Assembly (NCBI RefSeq): GCF_002775205.1
Contig: NC_036447.1
Span: 7,738,501 to 7,802,500 of the forward strand
Source of the DNA: Xiphophorus maculatus
Lineage: Eukaryota > Chordata > Actinopteri > Cyprinodontiformes > Poeciliidae
Direction of reading: 5' to 3'
Length of the DNA: 64,000 nt
Part shown: one piece after another, positions 1 through 19,030 of the stretch
Position numbering within the stretch: position 1 is the first letter of the stretch
How the letters are laid out: each line of letters starts with the position of its first letter
Position numbers and translations under genes: made by a program
The notes under the pieces: model-generated
Told to the model about the DNA's origin: nothing
The model's database searches: none
The model's input: only the letters and a program-made list of their open reading frames with translations

Positions 1-182
1 TGTCTAAACATTGTTTTTTAAGTTCATTAATCTTGAATTGTGAGTTTTAACTTAATGTTGTAATTTAATCCAAATAATTTTTCACAATATTCAAGAAAAA
101 AAAACTGTCCTCACCTTGTTAAAGAGCCACATTTCTCTATTATTTTACTCACAATATCAAGTTAAGATAACAACTTATTTTA
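1..182. repeat. Dispersed repeat, copy 1 (edge-truncated)
   Basis: This segment matches 2851-3034 in the same orientation over about 180 bases. Shared blocks include a stretch ending in CTTGAATTGTGAGTTTTAAC and a block AAAGAGCCACATTTCTCT. Differences are scattered substitutions and small indels, which fits two old insertions of one family rather than a recent tandem duplication. The copy begins before the window. Confidence 0.75.
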
Positions 183-1414
183 CTTTAGAATAATTTAAAT
201 TCTTGTTTCAAATTGCATGAACAAAATTTCTGATCTGATAATGAATTTTATTAAACATCTCAATGAATCCAGCTCAAAACATTTAGTGTGAACAGGACAT
301 TATCCTCAACCAATCAAAAAATTACAGTTTTTATCTGTTAAATCACTTTGAGATCTCTTTGACTCTGTGGTTCACCAAAAAAATTAAACATTTCTGAATA
401 TTTAATTTTATTTTGTTCTGTGACCCCATGAAAAAACACAAACTGGAAAATTTAGTCTACAACGGCCACTGGATGTTTCTTGTGTTTCGTCTGGTCCTAA
501 AACCCTGCAGGCCAGCTTTTGTCAGCAGCAGAGGTGTGGCCGTGTACGGCAGAAAATAAACATTGTTCATAATAGATATTATCTGAGTTATTATCCTTTA
601 TCTTCTGTTCAATCTCATGTAGATGCAAGAAGCAGCAATACTGGTTAGCGGCAACATTGATACAAGTAATCCCGCTTTGTCTACTCCAAATGGTTTTTGT
701 TTGGATTATTTTTTTCTTTACGTAGCTATCTCCATGACAATCCTAAAAAAGATTATTAGAAATAACTCCATGAAGAATTATTAGAAATTTAAAACTATAG
801 TTCAAAGCAGATTAATGATTAACTTTTTAGATCAAAATGACCGAGGAAACTTAACCATATTGAACACAATTATGATTCATGTTTTATATCCACAAACTTA
901 GAAACAGCTTTCTAGATTAATCACTTCTCTTTCTGCTGCTTTATCAATAAGTTGATAGATTCTGTCATGCACATTAAATAATTCTGCACTTTTATGTAAA
1001 TTTAAAAAAAATAAAAAACCATTAAAATATCTTACAAATAATTTCTAAGTGTTTGTAAATCTTCAAAAAATAAGTAAATACTTATTATTTTTATTATTGT
1101 TGTTGTTTGGCAATTTAAAACAAATATTTTTGCCATTCAAGTGTTTTAATTGGATCGGTAACAATGGTTATGTATCTTCTATTAGTTTGCTCTGGAGAAT
1201 CCAACAAAAAATCTTCTGCCAAAATCTGTTGAAACTGAAGAATCAGAGTCAAAAATAAAAAATCGGGCTTGGACAACAAAAGAAAAGAAAACAACACTGG
1301 AAAACAAAAGAAAAAACTCTCCGTGAGAAGATTAAATCACACTGGAAACGGCAGCGTGCAAGCCAGGCCTGTGTCTTCATAAATGTCCCACAAATAAGGA
1401 GCTTTTGCTTTAAA

Positions 1415-1665
1415 ATGCCAAATAATCAGAAGAGCAGCAAAGACAGAGCTCAGACGTCCGCCAGTTTTGTTGCTTTGTCTGGTTCTGTTCTGGACCCTAT
1501 AAAGATGATGATGCGAGCAAGGATTGTTCATAAAATTCAGAAAATTACACACAACCCTGATTATCATCTTCATAAAACTGTGTCTGACAGAATCTCTTCA
1601 GTCAGAGGCTTCTCAAGACTCACTGCATAACTGACTGCTACAGGAAATCATTCCCGCTAACACAG
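1415..1665 (+). mobile_element. Non-LTR retrotransposon ORF2 C-terminal fragment
   Basis: The translated frame has the layout seen at the extreme C-terminus of many fish non-LTR ORF2 proteins: a Gly-Ser-Val-Leu-Asp-Pro stretch, then HNPDYHLHKTVSDRISS, then (after a small frame shift) a Cys-x-Thr-Asp-Cys-Tyr-Arg-Lys-Ser-Phe motif. The same family recurs in the window at about 39815-39965, 53485-53775 and 58544-58965. It is a dead 5'-truncated fragment. The exact clade is not decided here. Confidence 0.65.
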
Positions 1666-2660
1666 CCAGCAGCATGTAGAACAAATATCTGAGGAAATAT
1701 TTTTAATTTCCCTTGAAATTACTGATGTATTTTTTAAATTAATTGAGTAAAATTATTGTTGTGTCTGTTTCGTGTTGAGATTTAGCCTTTTTAAATGTAC
1801 CTGCAGGTTTTGGTTACTATAAAAAGATGTTACAGAAAATATGTTACTTTCTTCACATCGAATTTTTGGAAAAGGATTTCATATTTAAATGCAAAAAGTA
1901 TTATTTAATTTGGCTTTTTTTTTTAATAACCAACCTGGCCTCATGTCAGCTTATGCTCATTTTACCCCACCTGATCTTCTGCTGCCCCTGTCATTAATAT
2001 TTCTGTTTTATTCAGGGCATCAGGGTTTAATTTGGCACCAGCTGCTGTGTCCCAGTTTGCTCTTTATCGTGTAGCTGCAGGAAAATTCCACGTGAAAATG
2101 GATCCTCATTGTTCACAGACTGATGCCTGTCTTCCAGCCAAAAGTCCAGGTTTACTCTTATCCAGGGCAGAGGGTCTCACAAAGGCAGAACGGGAAAACA
2201 AAGGTACGTAGTGAGGCGTGGCAGCAGAGCAATGTGTGGCCTGAACTATGTTTTACTGCAGAATGATAAAGCAGATATCAACGTAAGGGACTGGGCCAGA
2301 CGGTGAAATGTTTACAGTCGTGATTTGTCAGTTGACAACAAACTGGCTCTTGGGTTTTTATTTGGTTTCTATTTATTCATTGCGGAAATGTGACTAGATG
2401 TTAGACCATGATTGAGTCATTGTTTCCTTTTGATTTCCATAAGTGGAGATCCTGGTTTCTAACTCACAACGCTGCTATCCACTGTGTCACTGACTGGATA
2501 ATCACAGATAAAAATATTGTTAAAATTTTTTTATTAAAATTGTTTTTGTTGATTTTGGTGAATAGCTTAATCACATTAGATAAATCGATACATGGATTTT
2601 AGGTTTGGAAACAATCAATTAGATGAAGTTTATGAAGTTCTGGTTGGATTTTCTTACCTT

Positions 2661-2676
2661 CCATAAGGGGGCGCTG
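2661..2676 (+). promoter_or_regulatory. CTCF-like motif
   Basis: The bases CCATAAGGGGGCGCTG fit the CTCF core consensus (CCAC-N-AGGGGGCGCT) at 14 of 16 positions. This is a motif match only; occupancy cannot be inferred. Confidence 0.4.
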
Positions 2677-2699
2677 CAATTTCAGATTTTTTTTTTATG

Positions 2700-3035
2700 T
2701 ACACTGTAAAACATTTGAAGTTGGTTTAACTTGAAAATGAAAGTCCACCTGCTGCCTTGAAAACACAATGTAAGTCGACAAGAAAATTGTTTTGGTTTTA
2801 ACTCAGAAATTAAAGTTCATGAAGTTGATTTAACAACAAGAGACAAGTTGTCAAAACATTGTTTTTTAAATTTTATTCATCTTGAATTGTGAGTTTTAAC
2901 TAAATGCTGCAGTTTAAACCAAATAATTATTTCACAATATACAAGAAAAAAACTGCCCTCTCCTGGTTAAAGAGCCACATTTCTCTTTTATTTTACTCGC
3001 GTTATCAAGTTAAAAAAAAAACTACTTATTGAGCT
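2700..3035. repeat. Dispersed repeat, copy 2
   Basis: Fuller copy of the family at the window start. It opens near 2700 with TACACTGTAAAACATTTGAA, a start common among small non-autonomous DNA elements of fish, and carries the AAAGAGCCACATTTCTCT block near 2970. A matching inverted terminus is not clear, so the class is left open. Confidence 0.6.
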
Positions 3036-5109
3036 TTTAACCATTTTTTTCTGCAGTTTGCTACCAGTACAGACACAAAATCAATAACCTGGTCATGCGG
3101 CAACTTCAGTCACAGCTTTATTAATCAAACATTTTAAAACAGATAGCAGTCATTCATAGACATTAAAATAAATATACATGACAGAGGTACAGATATCCTA
3201 CATATATCTGATAACATCCACATGTTAATGGATATACAAGAGAATGTTGTTTAAAATTTTACTCCAGAATATCTTATTTAACGTAGGGTTTTGCCAAGGT
3301 TGGACCTACATACATGTATATATATGTATGTACATACATTTCATTATAATTCTTACAATTTCAGGCTACAAACAGAGCTCATTTTTGGATGATGTTCATA
3401 AAAGAAAATTCTCAAAATGTTGAGATTTCAATATTTTTAATTTAACTCTAACTCTTTTTTTTTTTTTGCATTTGACCACATCAAATAAAAATTTCTCCAC
3501 ATTTCTTCAACAACTTTCATGCGAACTTGCTTTTTTAACATTTATGCTTAATTCTTCTAAATCCAGAAAGCATTTCTACTTCACCTCAGTTTATAAGTTC
3601 TCACATTGTTTAGCATGTGCAGACAATTTTCATATAAGTCAGTTCTCATGACAAAGTGATTTGAGTGGTCAGTATGACGAGAAAAGTGCTTAATATATTC
3701 AGTATATTTACCTTTTAGTGTGACAATCGTACAGAAACAGGAGTAACACACAGATTAATAATACAAGCAATCAAAACTTACCTGGAATGAATATCAGAAA
3801 TACCAACAGAATATTTTTGTCCTGAAGTGCCATCGTTCACTGAGTTATTCCAGCAGAGGATGAAGAGTTACTGAAGATACTGGGGGGATTTAAACTCCTG
3901 GTTGGGGAGTTAAACTTCCTGTTTCTGTGAGCTCCTGTGGTCCTTTTTTTCTTTTTTTTAGGTATTTCAGGTTTGGCATGTTGTTTTCTATTTGTTAAAA
4001 AAACAAAAGAAAGAGATGTTACAAGCTGGGCTTTTGTTCAAAAGTATAATCTTATCTTTTCTTTTAACTTCCTGTCTGTTGCACCAGAGACCTTGTTGAC
4101 TATGTTGATGAGGAAGTCAAGCTGCAGTTTCACCAACTGTGGTTTTGGTTTTACAAGATAAATACAGACTCACACAATCAATTAGAATATTACCAAAAGC
4201 CCACTTATTACTGGAACTTTATCTCTAAGTTATATTATATTATATTATAGAGACTAATTGCACATAGCTAGATGTTAAAAAGCCTTTATTTTGTTAATTA
4301 TAAAGATTTTCCGTTTACAAATGAAAACATGACATTTAAAATCAGAATATGGCACCATTAAAAATATATTTAATACATAAATGTGGGTTTATTTAATACT
4401 TGCTTAAAGGTTATCTTTCAAAAAGATATTTGAATGCAAATTTTAATTTATTGAATATGGCTGTAAATTCCTGAATCACATGGAAAATATTTTAAAAACC
4501 CATTTATGTTTTTATGTTTAGTGTTTTTTGAAGATGGGAGAGTGGGCGACTTTTTTGGAAAATGCTTATCTATTTGTCTCCTCAAAAGCCTCACAGGCAG
4601 AAGATGTACTGACAGCGTTGATGTCATCATCCACTAACTGGAAGAAGCGTGTTCCTGTTTTCACCTTATTCCCAAACAACATTTTCAAATTCCGGTTTGG
4701 CCAGTTATTGGCTTTTACTGGAAGAATAATGAAAAAAAGGAGTTTGAAAATCGAGCTTTGGTTAGATAATCTGATAATTTTGCTTGGTCCTGCCCCCCTC
4801 CAGGTTTTTGCCCCAACCTGGTCTTCCCATGCAGAACTTCCTGTGCAGGCCCCTGGGTACTGATCCTTCTTTCCTTTTCTCTTGCTGCTGTTCATCAATG
4901 AGCTAATTCTGCGGTAGCCTGCTGGCCTTACGTAACGCTATAATATACATTTTGGGTTGCAGCAGCCTTCATATCCCTTTTCCCCTGCATTGACGTCACT
5001 GACTCCCACACACACCTCCTTCATACACCAGTTTTACTGTAAAACCATTAACACTTTTTATTTACACCTGTGTCACGCATGAAACCCTCCATAGCGTCCT
5101 GGTCAGAGG

Positions 5110-5451
5110 CTATTTGCGGACTCAAAATCTTATTAAGCGACTAGACTGGGCTCGGCGCTTTGGGTTTGCGTATTTGTGGGCTGCAGGAAGGGTTGGGCGG
5201 AGGTGTGAGTCGGAGCCGCTCGTAAGAGAAGCAAGAAGGCGTGAAAGTCGGACTGCAGCGCGGTTAAGGACGCCTCGGAGGTATCCTGTCCTCTTTACTC
5301 TGCCATCTTTCTGTTGGGTCAAGCCGCCATATTATTTTTTTTTCCCCTTCAGAGGACGGCTGTTATCGTTTGAAGGCAAGCAAAACACGGCGGGACCATG
5401 CTGACGCTGCTGACGTCCATGTATCTGGTGGTGCGGGCTGTTTCCCAGCAG
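5110..5451 (+). promoter_or_regulatory. GC-rich island with putative first exon
   Basis: A locally GC- and CpG-rich block stands out in an AT-rich flank and looks like a promoter. Near its end an ATG at 5398 has A at -3 and opens an 18-codon frame (MLTLLTSMYLVVRAVSQQ) that meets a good splice donor, gtgagc, at 5452 in phase 0. The peptide is hydrophobic enough to suggest a signal or membrane sequence, but I do not recognise it. No convincing downstream coding exon was found before mdh1. It could be the 5' end of an unidentified gene, a long noncoding RNA, or an orphan island. In human, WDPCP starts opposite MDH1, but nothing resembling WDPCP is visible. Confidence 0.35.
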
Positions 5452-8079
5452 GTGAGCTAAAAGCAGCACAGCTAGAAAGACCGGGGGGCGGAGTTGACTT
5501 TGAACGCACCACGGCAGAGGAATTCATACGTAAAACCGTTTCTGTCTCAAATGTGTCTTTGTTTTCCCCCTTTTCTTTTGCTACATTGGTAAATATAGGA
5601 TGCAGCACAGAGCCCTATATTTTGTTAGGTAGGCCTTTAAAATAAAAGTATTAAAAAAGTCTCTCTAGACATACTAACACGTTTGTGGGAATTATCTCTG
5701 ATTTATTCAATAATACAAGTCAAAGACTGCGGTTTTGATAAAGTATTTACTCCAGTAGATCAGAGAATGTATATCAAACAACTTCCGCTTACTGGTTTCA
5801 GAATAAAAGTCTGCAAAGAAAGCTAACTTAATTAGCCACGAAGTGCTAATTTTTCTGTAAAACGTAGTAACAATAATTGTAATTATTGGTATGTATTTAT
5901 TGTTTAAAATTACACATTCAGAGATATAGTTTCATTAAAACTTTTAAGGACACATGGATGTATGTCAAACCTAATCTTTATTCAACTGAAAACATGAGCT
6001 ACACAATTTTATAAAGTCATGCAATGGAGATATTGTTAAAATTGACAATAAGACTTGTTGAGTCCACTTTTTTTTCTCATGCTATTTTGCAGCCAAACGC
6101 ATCTGGGCACAGTCATTTTTTATATCAAGTGACAGTGAGATTACTTAGAACAGGCTGAATGTGTAAATTAATAACACTTGATATTATGACTGTATGTAAA
6201 TATTAACCGTTAACACTTTATTTGCCGTATTATGCAGGCAGCTCCAGTGAAAACATTTGAATTTAGGTACATAATTTAGGTAAATAATTCTTTAATTGAT
6301 GTAAGGTTTAAACTAAACACCTCATTGTTTATTTATTGTTGTTTTTATTTGCTAATAAATGTTAATAATAGAAGAAAATTGACTCGAGTGACCCCACTAG
6401 AACGACTAACTTCAGCAGGAGCGGATCTAATTTTACTTTGAAAGTTACATTTTCAGACTTCCGGTTGTGTTCTCTGTGTTTGCCGGTGCTTTGCAGCAGC
6501 TGAACAAACTGCAGCTTATCAGCACCACGGTCAGTTCCTCACACTGCTGAGCTGCTGCAGCTCTGAGTAGCTTGATAAAAACAGAACTTGAAAATCCAAC
6601 ATGGCTGCTGTGCCCTTGACCTGCTAATACCCTGGCATCAGTTTACCTGGAAACACCACCTGATTCCCTGTCTGGTCTCTCCTGCACAGTGCCTCACAGC
6701 CCTGATCCTGCATGTTGTTTAGACGTTTGCCAGCCTCAGCACACCTGATTTTAAAGAATGAGTTACCTCAGCAGCTTGTCATCAGGTTTTCCTGTTAGTT
6801 GGTCATTGATTTAAATCTTGCAGCCTGCTGTACTCTAAGAATCAACAGCATTTATCAGCCTCATTTATCACTCTCTCTGTTGTTTTTCATGCAACGTGTC
6901 TGGTTTCAGATGAGGTTTTTGCACAGTAGTGAATAAATACAAGAACTGAAAACTTGTAACCTTTTTGAACTTGAACCTTGTATTAAAAATGCTCACTAGA
7001 GAATTTATTTAAGAGTTTCAAATTACAAAGTCTAAAAATGCATATTTCTGATTTTAACATCTACAAAATAACTTTAAGACAATAACCTCTTTACTGTTGC
7101 TTGTAAAAGCAGAGTTGTCCTATTCTCTAGAAGGTCAGACGGGATTCATTACAAGGATTTACCTCCTGCCAAGCTACACATAACAGGTTGACAACTTGAC
7201 AAGTTTACAGTTAACCCAAGAGACTTCCTGCAGTAGAGGGAGAGACTTTTACTTTGAAATTAAAGTAATCATCTAATTCAACCCAGTGAATTCACCTGGG
7301 ATGAATCAGTTGCTTTTATTTATTTTTAGCACAAATGAGCACTTATTTTGTTATACAAAATTAGTGCTTAGGTCAGGATTTATCAGAAAATAACAAGAAT
7401 GGAAAATTAGTGCCTTATCTTTGAAAATGTTTTTTTTTTTTTAACCCTCCTTGGGTCTTTTTGAAGTCTTGGCTTTTTAAGTGGCTTGGCTTACACAAAT
7501 TACTTATTTTCTTCTTCAAGTCTTTTATAAACATTTTAAACTAAATAGAACAAGTTAATGAAATCCTTTCAAAACTTTGTTCCATTGTCATCCACTTGGT
7601 GAAGATATTTTATTATGTACTGTAAATTTCCCAAGGTGGATAAGCACAACACAATCATTGAAGTAGTAATTTAAAGCATCACTAATTCAGGATGTTAAAT
7701 AATTTTATTTGCTACATATTGTGAGGACTGAAATTAAAGGTATTCCTGAAAACAATTTAGAAAAACATCTGATGACACTTAATAATATCATAAAAATGAT
7801 TAAAAGTGCATTTTTGTGTGTGACAGAGAGAGCACAAAATAAACTGAAAAACCTTAGAGTTTGAATTGACCTGTTTACTTTTGGGCCTGTATTTTACTAT
7901 AATTTAGTAAAATGTTGGTGCATAACACCGGCGCTGGCTTTGCTTCACATGCTCACAGCCTAATGCAGGATTGATTTCAAGATCTTCTTATTATGTTTAT
8001 ATAATAACGTATCCACATCCCATCAAGAAACCTGAGGTCAAACTACCAAATGCTCCTTATCCTTTCTAAATCCAAAGTA

Positions 8080-8225
8080 AAAAGCAATAATGATGATCAT
8101 GTGTTTACACTAGCTTATCATATTCTCTGGAATAATCTACCTTTCCACATTATATCTGTTCAGAAAGTTGATCATTTAAACACATTTTTAAAGATCCACT
8201 TTGACTCAGACCTTTGACTGAGTCT
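8080..8225 (+). mobile_element. LINE ORF2 tail fragment
   Basis: The frame reads LWNNLPF, then about 24 residues later HFDSDL and a stop. This is the layout at the end of fish L2/Rex-type ORF2 proteins (Leu-Trp-Asn-x-Leu-Pro, then a Phe-Lys-x-x-Leu-Lys-x-His-like helix). The fragment is short, 5'-truncated and inactive. A related, longer copy lies on the minus strand at 28260-28950. Confidence 0.6.
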
Positions 8226-8728
8226 GTTTTTGAGCTGTTCTTATGCTTTTATAGTTTTTACATGTGTTTCTGTTTAAATCTTGAGTGCTTTCTGTAAACA
8301 CATTGGTGTTTTGCTTAAAAGATTTTTCAAAAAGTCCCCTCAAGAATATGCATTCGAATACAATAAATTAAGGTTTGTGATGTATTTTTTTTTAAAAAGG
8401 AAAGAGTTTAATACTTTTGCAGTTAACCCTTACTGAACCTTATTCAGTGGCTTTGCAGATAATTTTTTAAAAGGTTAGGTGATTCCTCAAATGTACATAT
8501 TTTGTGTAATTTTTGTTGGTCTTTTTTGTCTCAAAAGTTCAAAATCTTAGAGGTTCTTAAATGTCAATGGGATCTAATGGGCTTGTATCTTGAAATTTTA
8601 TTTTAAAATGAAATATTAATGGTAGGGAAACAGACTTATCTATTTTTCTTATTTTGTTCGTAAATACTTGGAATCTTGTAGCGTTAAAGGCTGAAGTCTT
8701 AAAGAAAATCATGTAATTTCTCAGTTGG

Positions 8729-8743
8729 CCACAAGATGTCGCT
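8729..8743 (+). promoter_or_regulatory. CTCF-like motif upstream of mdh1
   Basis: CCACAAGATGTCGCT resembles the CTCF core with one weak position. It lies about 330 bases before the mdh1 start. Motif match only. Confidence 0.3.
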
Positions 8744-8799
8744 GCTGTGCGGCTTAAAGAATCTCCTCTCTAAAAAGGGAGTCTTTTCAGAAAATCGTT

Positions 8800-9059
8800 C
8801 ACTGTTGAATGTGGCACGAGTGGGCGCGGTTTGATCAGAGCAATGCATTCTGGGGCGTTGCGTTCTTTTTGAGGTAGTTGCAGTCAGAAAGAGTGAAAAA
8901 GCATCGTAAAAAGACTACAAGTCCCGTACTTACGTAGGAAGTGTCACTTCAACATTTGACTGTACAATACACGGATAGAGGTGACCCCTCAGTCTACCAG
9001 TCCGACTCTGAGCAGGGAGAGCAGCAGCTGAGCCAACGCAACTTCATCCTTTAGCAGAA
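8800..9059 (+). promoter_or_regulatory. mdh1: mdh1 promoter and 5' leader
   Basis: This stretch is richer in GC than its surroundings and immediately precedes the mdh1 initiator. Two blocks resemble the ZNF143/SBS promoter element: 8843-8855 (inverted CCCAGAATGCA half) and 8914-8925 (ACTACAAGTCCC). No clear TATA box lies at a useful distance, as is usual for housekeeping genes. The transcription start is not fixed by sequence; the leader probably begins around 8950-9000. Confidence 0.55.
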
Positions 9060-16572
<7,513 letters not shown>

Positions 16573-16629
16573 CTCTCCCCTCCTGCTGACCAGCAGCAGC
16601 TCTTACATCCTGGCTGTTCTCGCCTCTGA
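16573..16629 (+). other. mdh1: MDH1 stop-codon readthrough extension with PTS1
   Basis: After the UGA at 16570-16572 the same frame stays open for 18 codons (LSPPADQQQLLHPGCSRL) and then meets UGA at 16627. The last three residues, Ser-Arg-Leu, form a canonical type 1 peroxisomal targeting signal. In mammals a fraction of MDH1 is made by readthrough of UGA-CUA into an extension ending Cys-Arg-Leu, giving peroxisomal MDH1x. Here the stop context is UGA-CUC. The tail was therefore probably kept by selection, but readthrough efficiency in this fish is inferred, not shown. Confidence 0.8.
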
Positions 16630-16698
16630 AGATGTCCTCCACTGCTAAACCATCTGAGCTGGAGTCTGTGTGTCACCTCTGAGAGTATGTGTGGAGGC

Positions 16699-16722
16699 GT
16701 GTGTGTGTGTGTGTGTGTGTGT
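16699..16722 (+). repeat. (GT)12 microsatellite in mdh1 3' UTR
   Basis: Uninterrupted GT dinucleotide tract of 24 bases, about 125 bases after the stop codon and before the polyadenylation signal, so it should be present in the mRNA. Confidence 0.95.
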
Positions 16723-16875
16723 AACTTGGCCCCTTCTTCAGGTTTCCAGAAAACCTGTTATAACCTCCACAACCTGGCCTGACCTGTGTCTGTGTAAGAC
16801 ACCAAGACGTCTCTGTTAGTAGATAAAAACACACACATTAGCTGTGCAGAAACTGTAACGAACCATCTTCTCTTC

Positions 16876-16881
16876 AATAAA
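16876..16881 (+). terminator. mdh1: mdh1 polyadenylation signal
   Basis: AATAAA about 300 bases after the stop codon. Cleavage is expected some 15-25 bases further on, giving a 3' UTR of about 320-330 bases. Confidence 0.8.
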
Positions 16882-16904
16882 ACTAAGAAATCTGACCAAC
16901 CCTC

Positions 16905-18170
16905 TCCAGCCTCATCGATTCTCATCACTCTCACTACTACACACCTCAGCCCACTTCTAAACTTCTCTGCTTGTTTTAAACTGAGCTGAAACAAGAGCTC
17001 AACGATTTAGCATTCGATGTAAAACAAATAATATACTTTGTATACATTTTACACACTCAGTTTTACATACTTGTAACATCCTTTTGTCCATCGGTTGCTT
17101 ACAGTAGATGACAGCAACCACATGGGGGCGGCATAATTTCAAATTCAATTACGTGTTGGTGTATGTGTACACAGTAAAAAATCTATTAAATTAATTTTTC
17201 AATATGAAACTAATAGGCAGTACATATAGACGCATAGATAGATAGATGGATATAATATTGTTTACCTTGATTACTAAAAACCAACAACATTTGTGTACAA
17301 ACATGAGGTACTGTGTTTGTTTTTGGTCAAAACCTGTTTATTTAGTGGGTGGAGTATCTAGAAACTTTACTCAAGTAAAGGTGGTGACACTGAATAATAA
17401 TATTACTCAAGTAAAAGTAAAAAGTACACCAAATAACATTTTTATTTCTACATGCAGAGTTGAGTAGTAACTAGTTACATTTAAGCAATTACATTTACTT
17501 GAGTAACTTGGGGGGAAAAAAGTATTTTTTACCACACTGCAACTTTTTACTTTTACTTGAGCAATTTTATTATGAAGTATTGCTACTCTTACTTGAAGAA
17601 CAAACATGTTTTAAGCCAAAATTCACCAGACACTGACACATACCTGCAGTTTTTGTTAAAGTTTATTAAAAGAAACTGATTTTGAAAAAAAAAAAATCTT
17701 TCCTGATTTTACTCTTTGTTGCTTATATGATTTTCTTCCTTAAAATACCAAAAATTCAATTTTGATCCATCTGTTTAAGTTATTTTTAAATATTAAATGA
17801 TCGATAATTTGATCAGTTACATAGTACTTGAATAGACTTTTTACCAAATACTCTTTTACTCTTACTTGAGTAATTCTTGGATGGTTACTTTTTACTTCTA
17901 CTGTAGTAAAATATGATGACGTAGTGCTACTCTTACCTGAGTACTATTTTTGGGTATTTACCCACCTCTGAGTAAATGTAAGTTACTAACGTATACTGTA
18001 CTCATTTTATAGTAACATCAAGTTACCTGTCAATATCGATCAGGAAAATAATAAAATCAAATAATAATATATATAACTATATAACTTAAATATATTTTGA
18101 TTTTAGTAGCTGTTGACCGGACGAAAACATAAAAGCAAAAGAAACTTGTTTTGACTTGACAGGCGATCGA
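16905..18170. other. mdh1-ugp2 intergenic region
   Basis: About 1.3 kb with no coding signal. A CTCF-like site (CCACATGGGGGCGGCA) is at 17118-17133. Most of the rest, 17344-17970, is an hAT-like non-autonomous element. Confidence 0.7.
17344..17970. mobile_element. hAT-like non-autonomous element (ACTCAAGTAA family)
   Basis: The ends are related inverted repeats: the right end is CCCACCTCTG, the inverse of the common hAT terminus CAGAGGTGGG, and the left end begins with a GTGGGTGGAGTA variant. The interior is full of short inverted and direct copies of TTACTCAAGTAA. There is no transposase. Related copies occur at about 41440-41855 and 60859-61310. Flanking target-site duplications are not clear. 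Confidence 0.65.
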
Positions 18171-18174
18171 GTTC

Positions 18175-18467
18175 CTCAGTGGGCGGGGCAAACATTGACG
18201 AACACCTTCCACCAATAGCGGCCATGATTTCCAGCTCCTCCCATTACGTCACTTCCGTTAGAGGGAGGAACGAGCTCGCGCTGCAGAAGCCACAGGCTAA
18301 GCTTCTCGGGCGGCGTGATGACGCTGCTGCCAGTTTCCACCTTGTTACTCGCCTTTTTCCTGTCCCAGCTCTAAGTCCCCGGGTGGTCCATGGTACCCAG
18401 TGTGAAACTGTGTGTCCGAACCGCTGAGGGTTTCTTTTTTTTAGGCTTTGACTTTTTGAGCAGGTGG
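18175..18467 (+). promoter_or_regulatory. ugp2: ugp2 promoter and noncoding exon 1
   Basis: A GC-rich block carries a GC box (18181-18189), a CCAAT box (18212-18216), a CRE-like TTACGTCA (18244-18251) and an overlapping ETS-type ACTTCCG. Downstream, two overlapping donors (gtgggt at 18464 or gtaaga at 18468) would end a noncoding first exon. It would join to the initiator exon, whose acceptor is at 19797-19798. The transcription start is probably near 18270-18300. An alternative start in the moderately GC-rich 19440-19800 region is possible. Confidence 0.6.
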
Positions 18468-19005
18468 GTAAGAGCTTCGTTAGAGAGAAATGCAGCTCTT
18501 AGTGCAAGTTTGGTGTCCTTTTTCACGGCTGTAGGCTGACATACATGTTTGATTTAAATGCACTGAGTCGTGTGCTTCTGCCCTGTGTTTGTGGTTTTAT
18601 GTGTCACAGAACTTGCACACACACATTATTAAAGTTTGAAACATCACTAGGGCCATTTTAAGACCAGATAGGTGTATTTTCTAGCAAATCAACCTATTTA
18701 ATTATGTTTTATATGATGTTTAAATGCCCAACTGAAGCTATAGAAATGTTAAAAACACATATAATGTGATGAATCTGAGAATTTCAAGCAGGCTTTACCC
18801 AAGTAGTTGCTTTATTTTGAAGTTATAGTAGCTTGACCTTTTGACCTCGTAAACAAAGTCGCTGTTTAAACCTCTCCGACCTACTTGTTTTTGATGCCAA
18901 AATGCTGAATATTACATTGCACCTGTTCAAGGTCTACTTTAGTGAAAGCCTCTGTCAGTCACTTAAACATTAAATTTTACTCCTTTAATGGAAAATAGAT
19001 GTTTT

Positions 19006-19030
19006 AAAAAAAAAAAAAAAAAAAAAAAAA
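19006..19030 (+). repeat. Poly(A) tract in ugp2 intron 1
   Basis: Run of 25 adenines with no recognisable retroposon upstream. It may be the remnant of a retroposed tail or simple slippage. Confidence 0.9.

Larger units (their letters stand above)
1..5100. other. Gene-free AT-rich flank
   Basis: I found no exon with coding similarity on either strand. The stretch holds two copies of one dispersed repeat (1-182 and about 2700-3035), a retrotransposon tail at about 1415-1665, a CTCF-like site at 2661, short AT-rich simple repeats (3300-3345, 4236-4250) and otherwise unremarkable AT-rich sequence. The open frames here are short, lack recognisable domains and have no codon pattern, so none is annotated. 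Confidence 0.7.
5460..8790. other. Intergenic region upstream of mdh1
   Basis: AT-rich sequence without recognisable coding exons. It contains a retrotransposon ORF2 tail at about 8080-8225 and a CTCF-like motif at 8729. A 33-base splice-bounded block at 6497-6529 is noted among the rejected items. Confidence 0.6.

Noticed and set aside
4528-4898. Pair of overlapping open frames of about 110 codons on opposite strands
   Set aside because: No domain, no splice context, no recognisable similarity and ordinary base composition for the flank.
6497-6529. 33-base block between ttgcag and gtcagt that could follow the putative exon at 5398 in phase
   Set aside because: Splice-like borders alone are common, the encoded residues (QLNKLQLISTT) match nothing I know, and no further exon follows.
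18179-18427. 82-codon open frame in the ugp2 promoter
   Set aside because: Lies across the promoter motifs and the noncoding first exon; openness is explained by high GC content.
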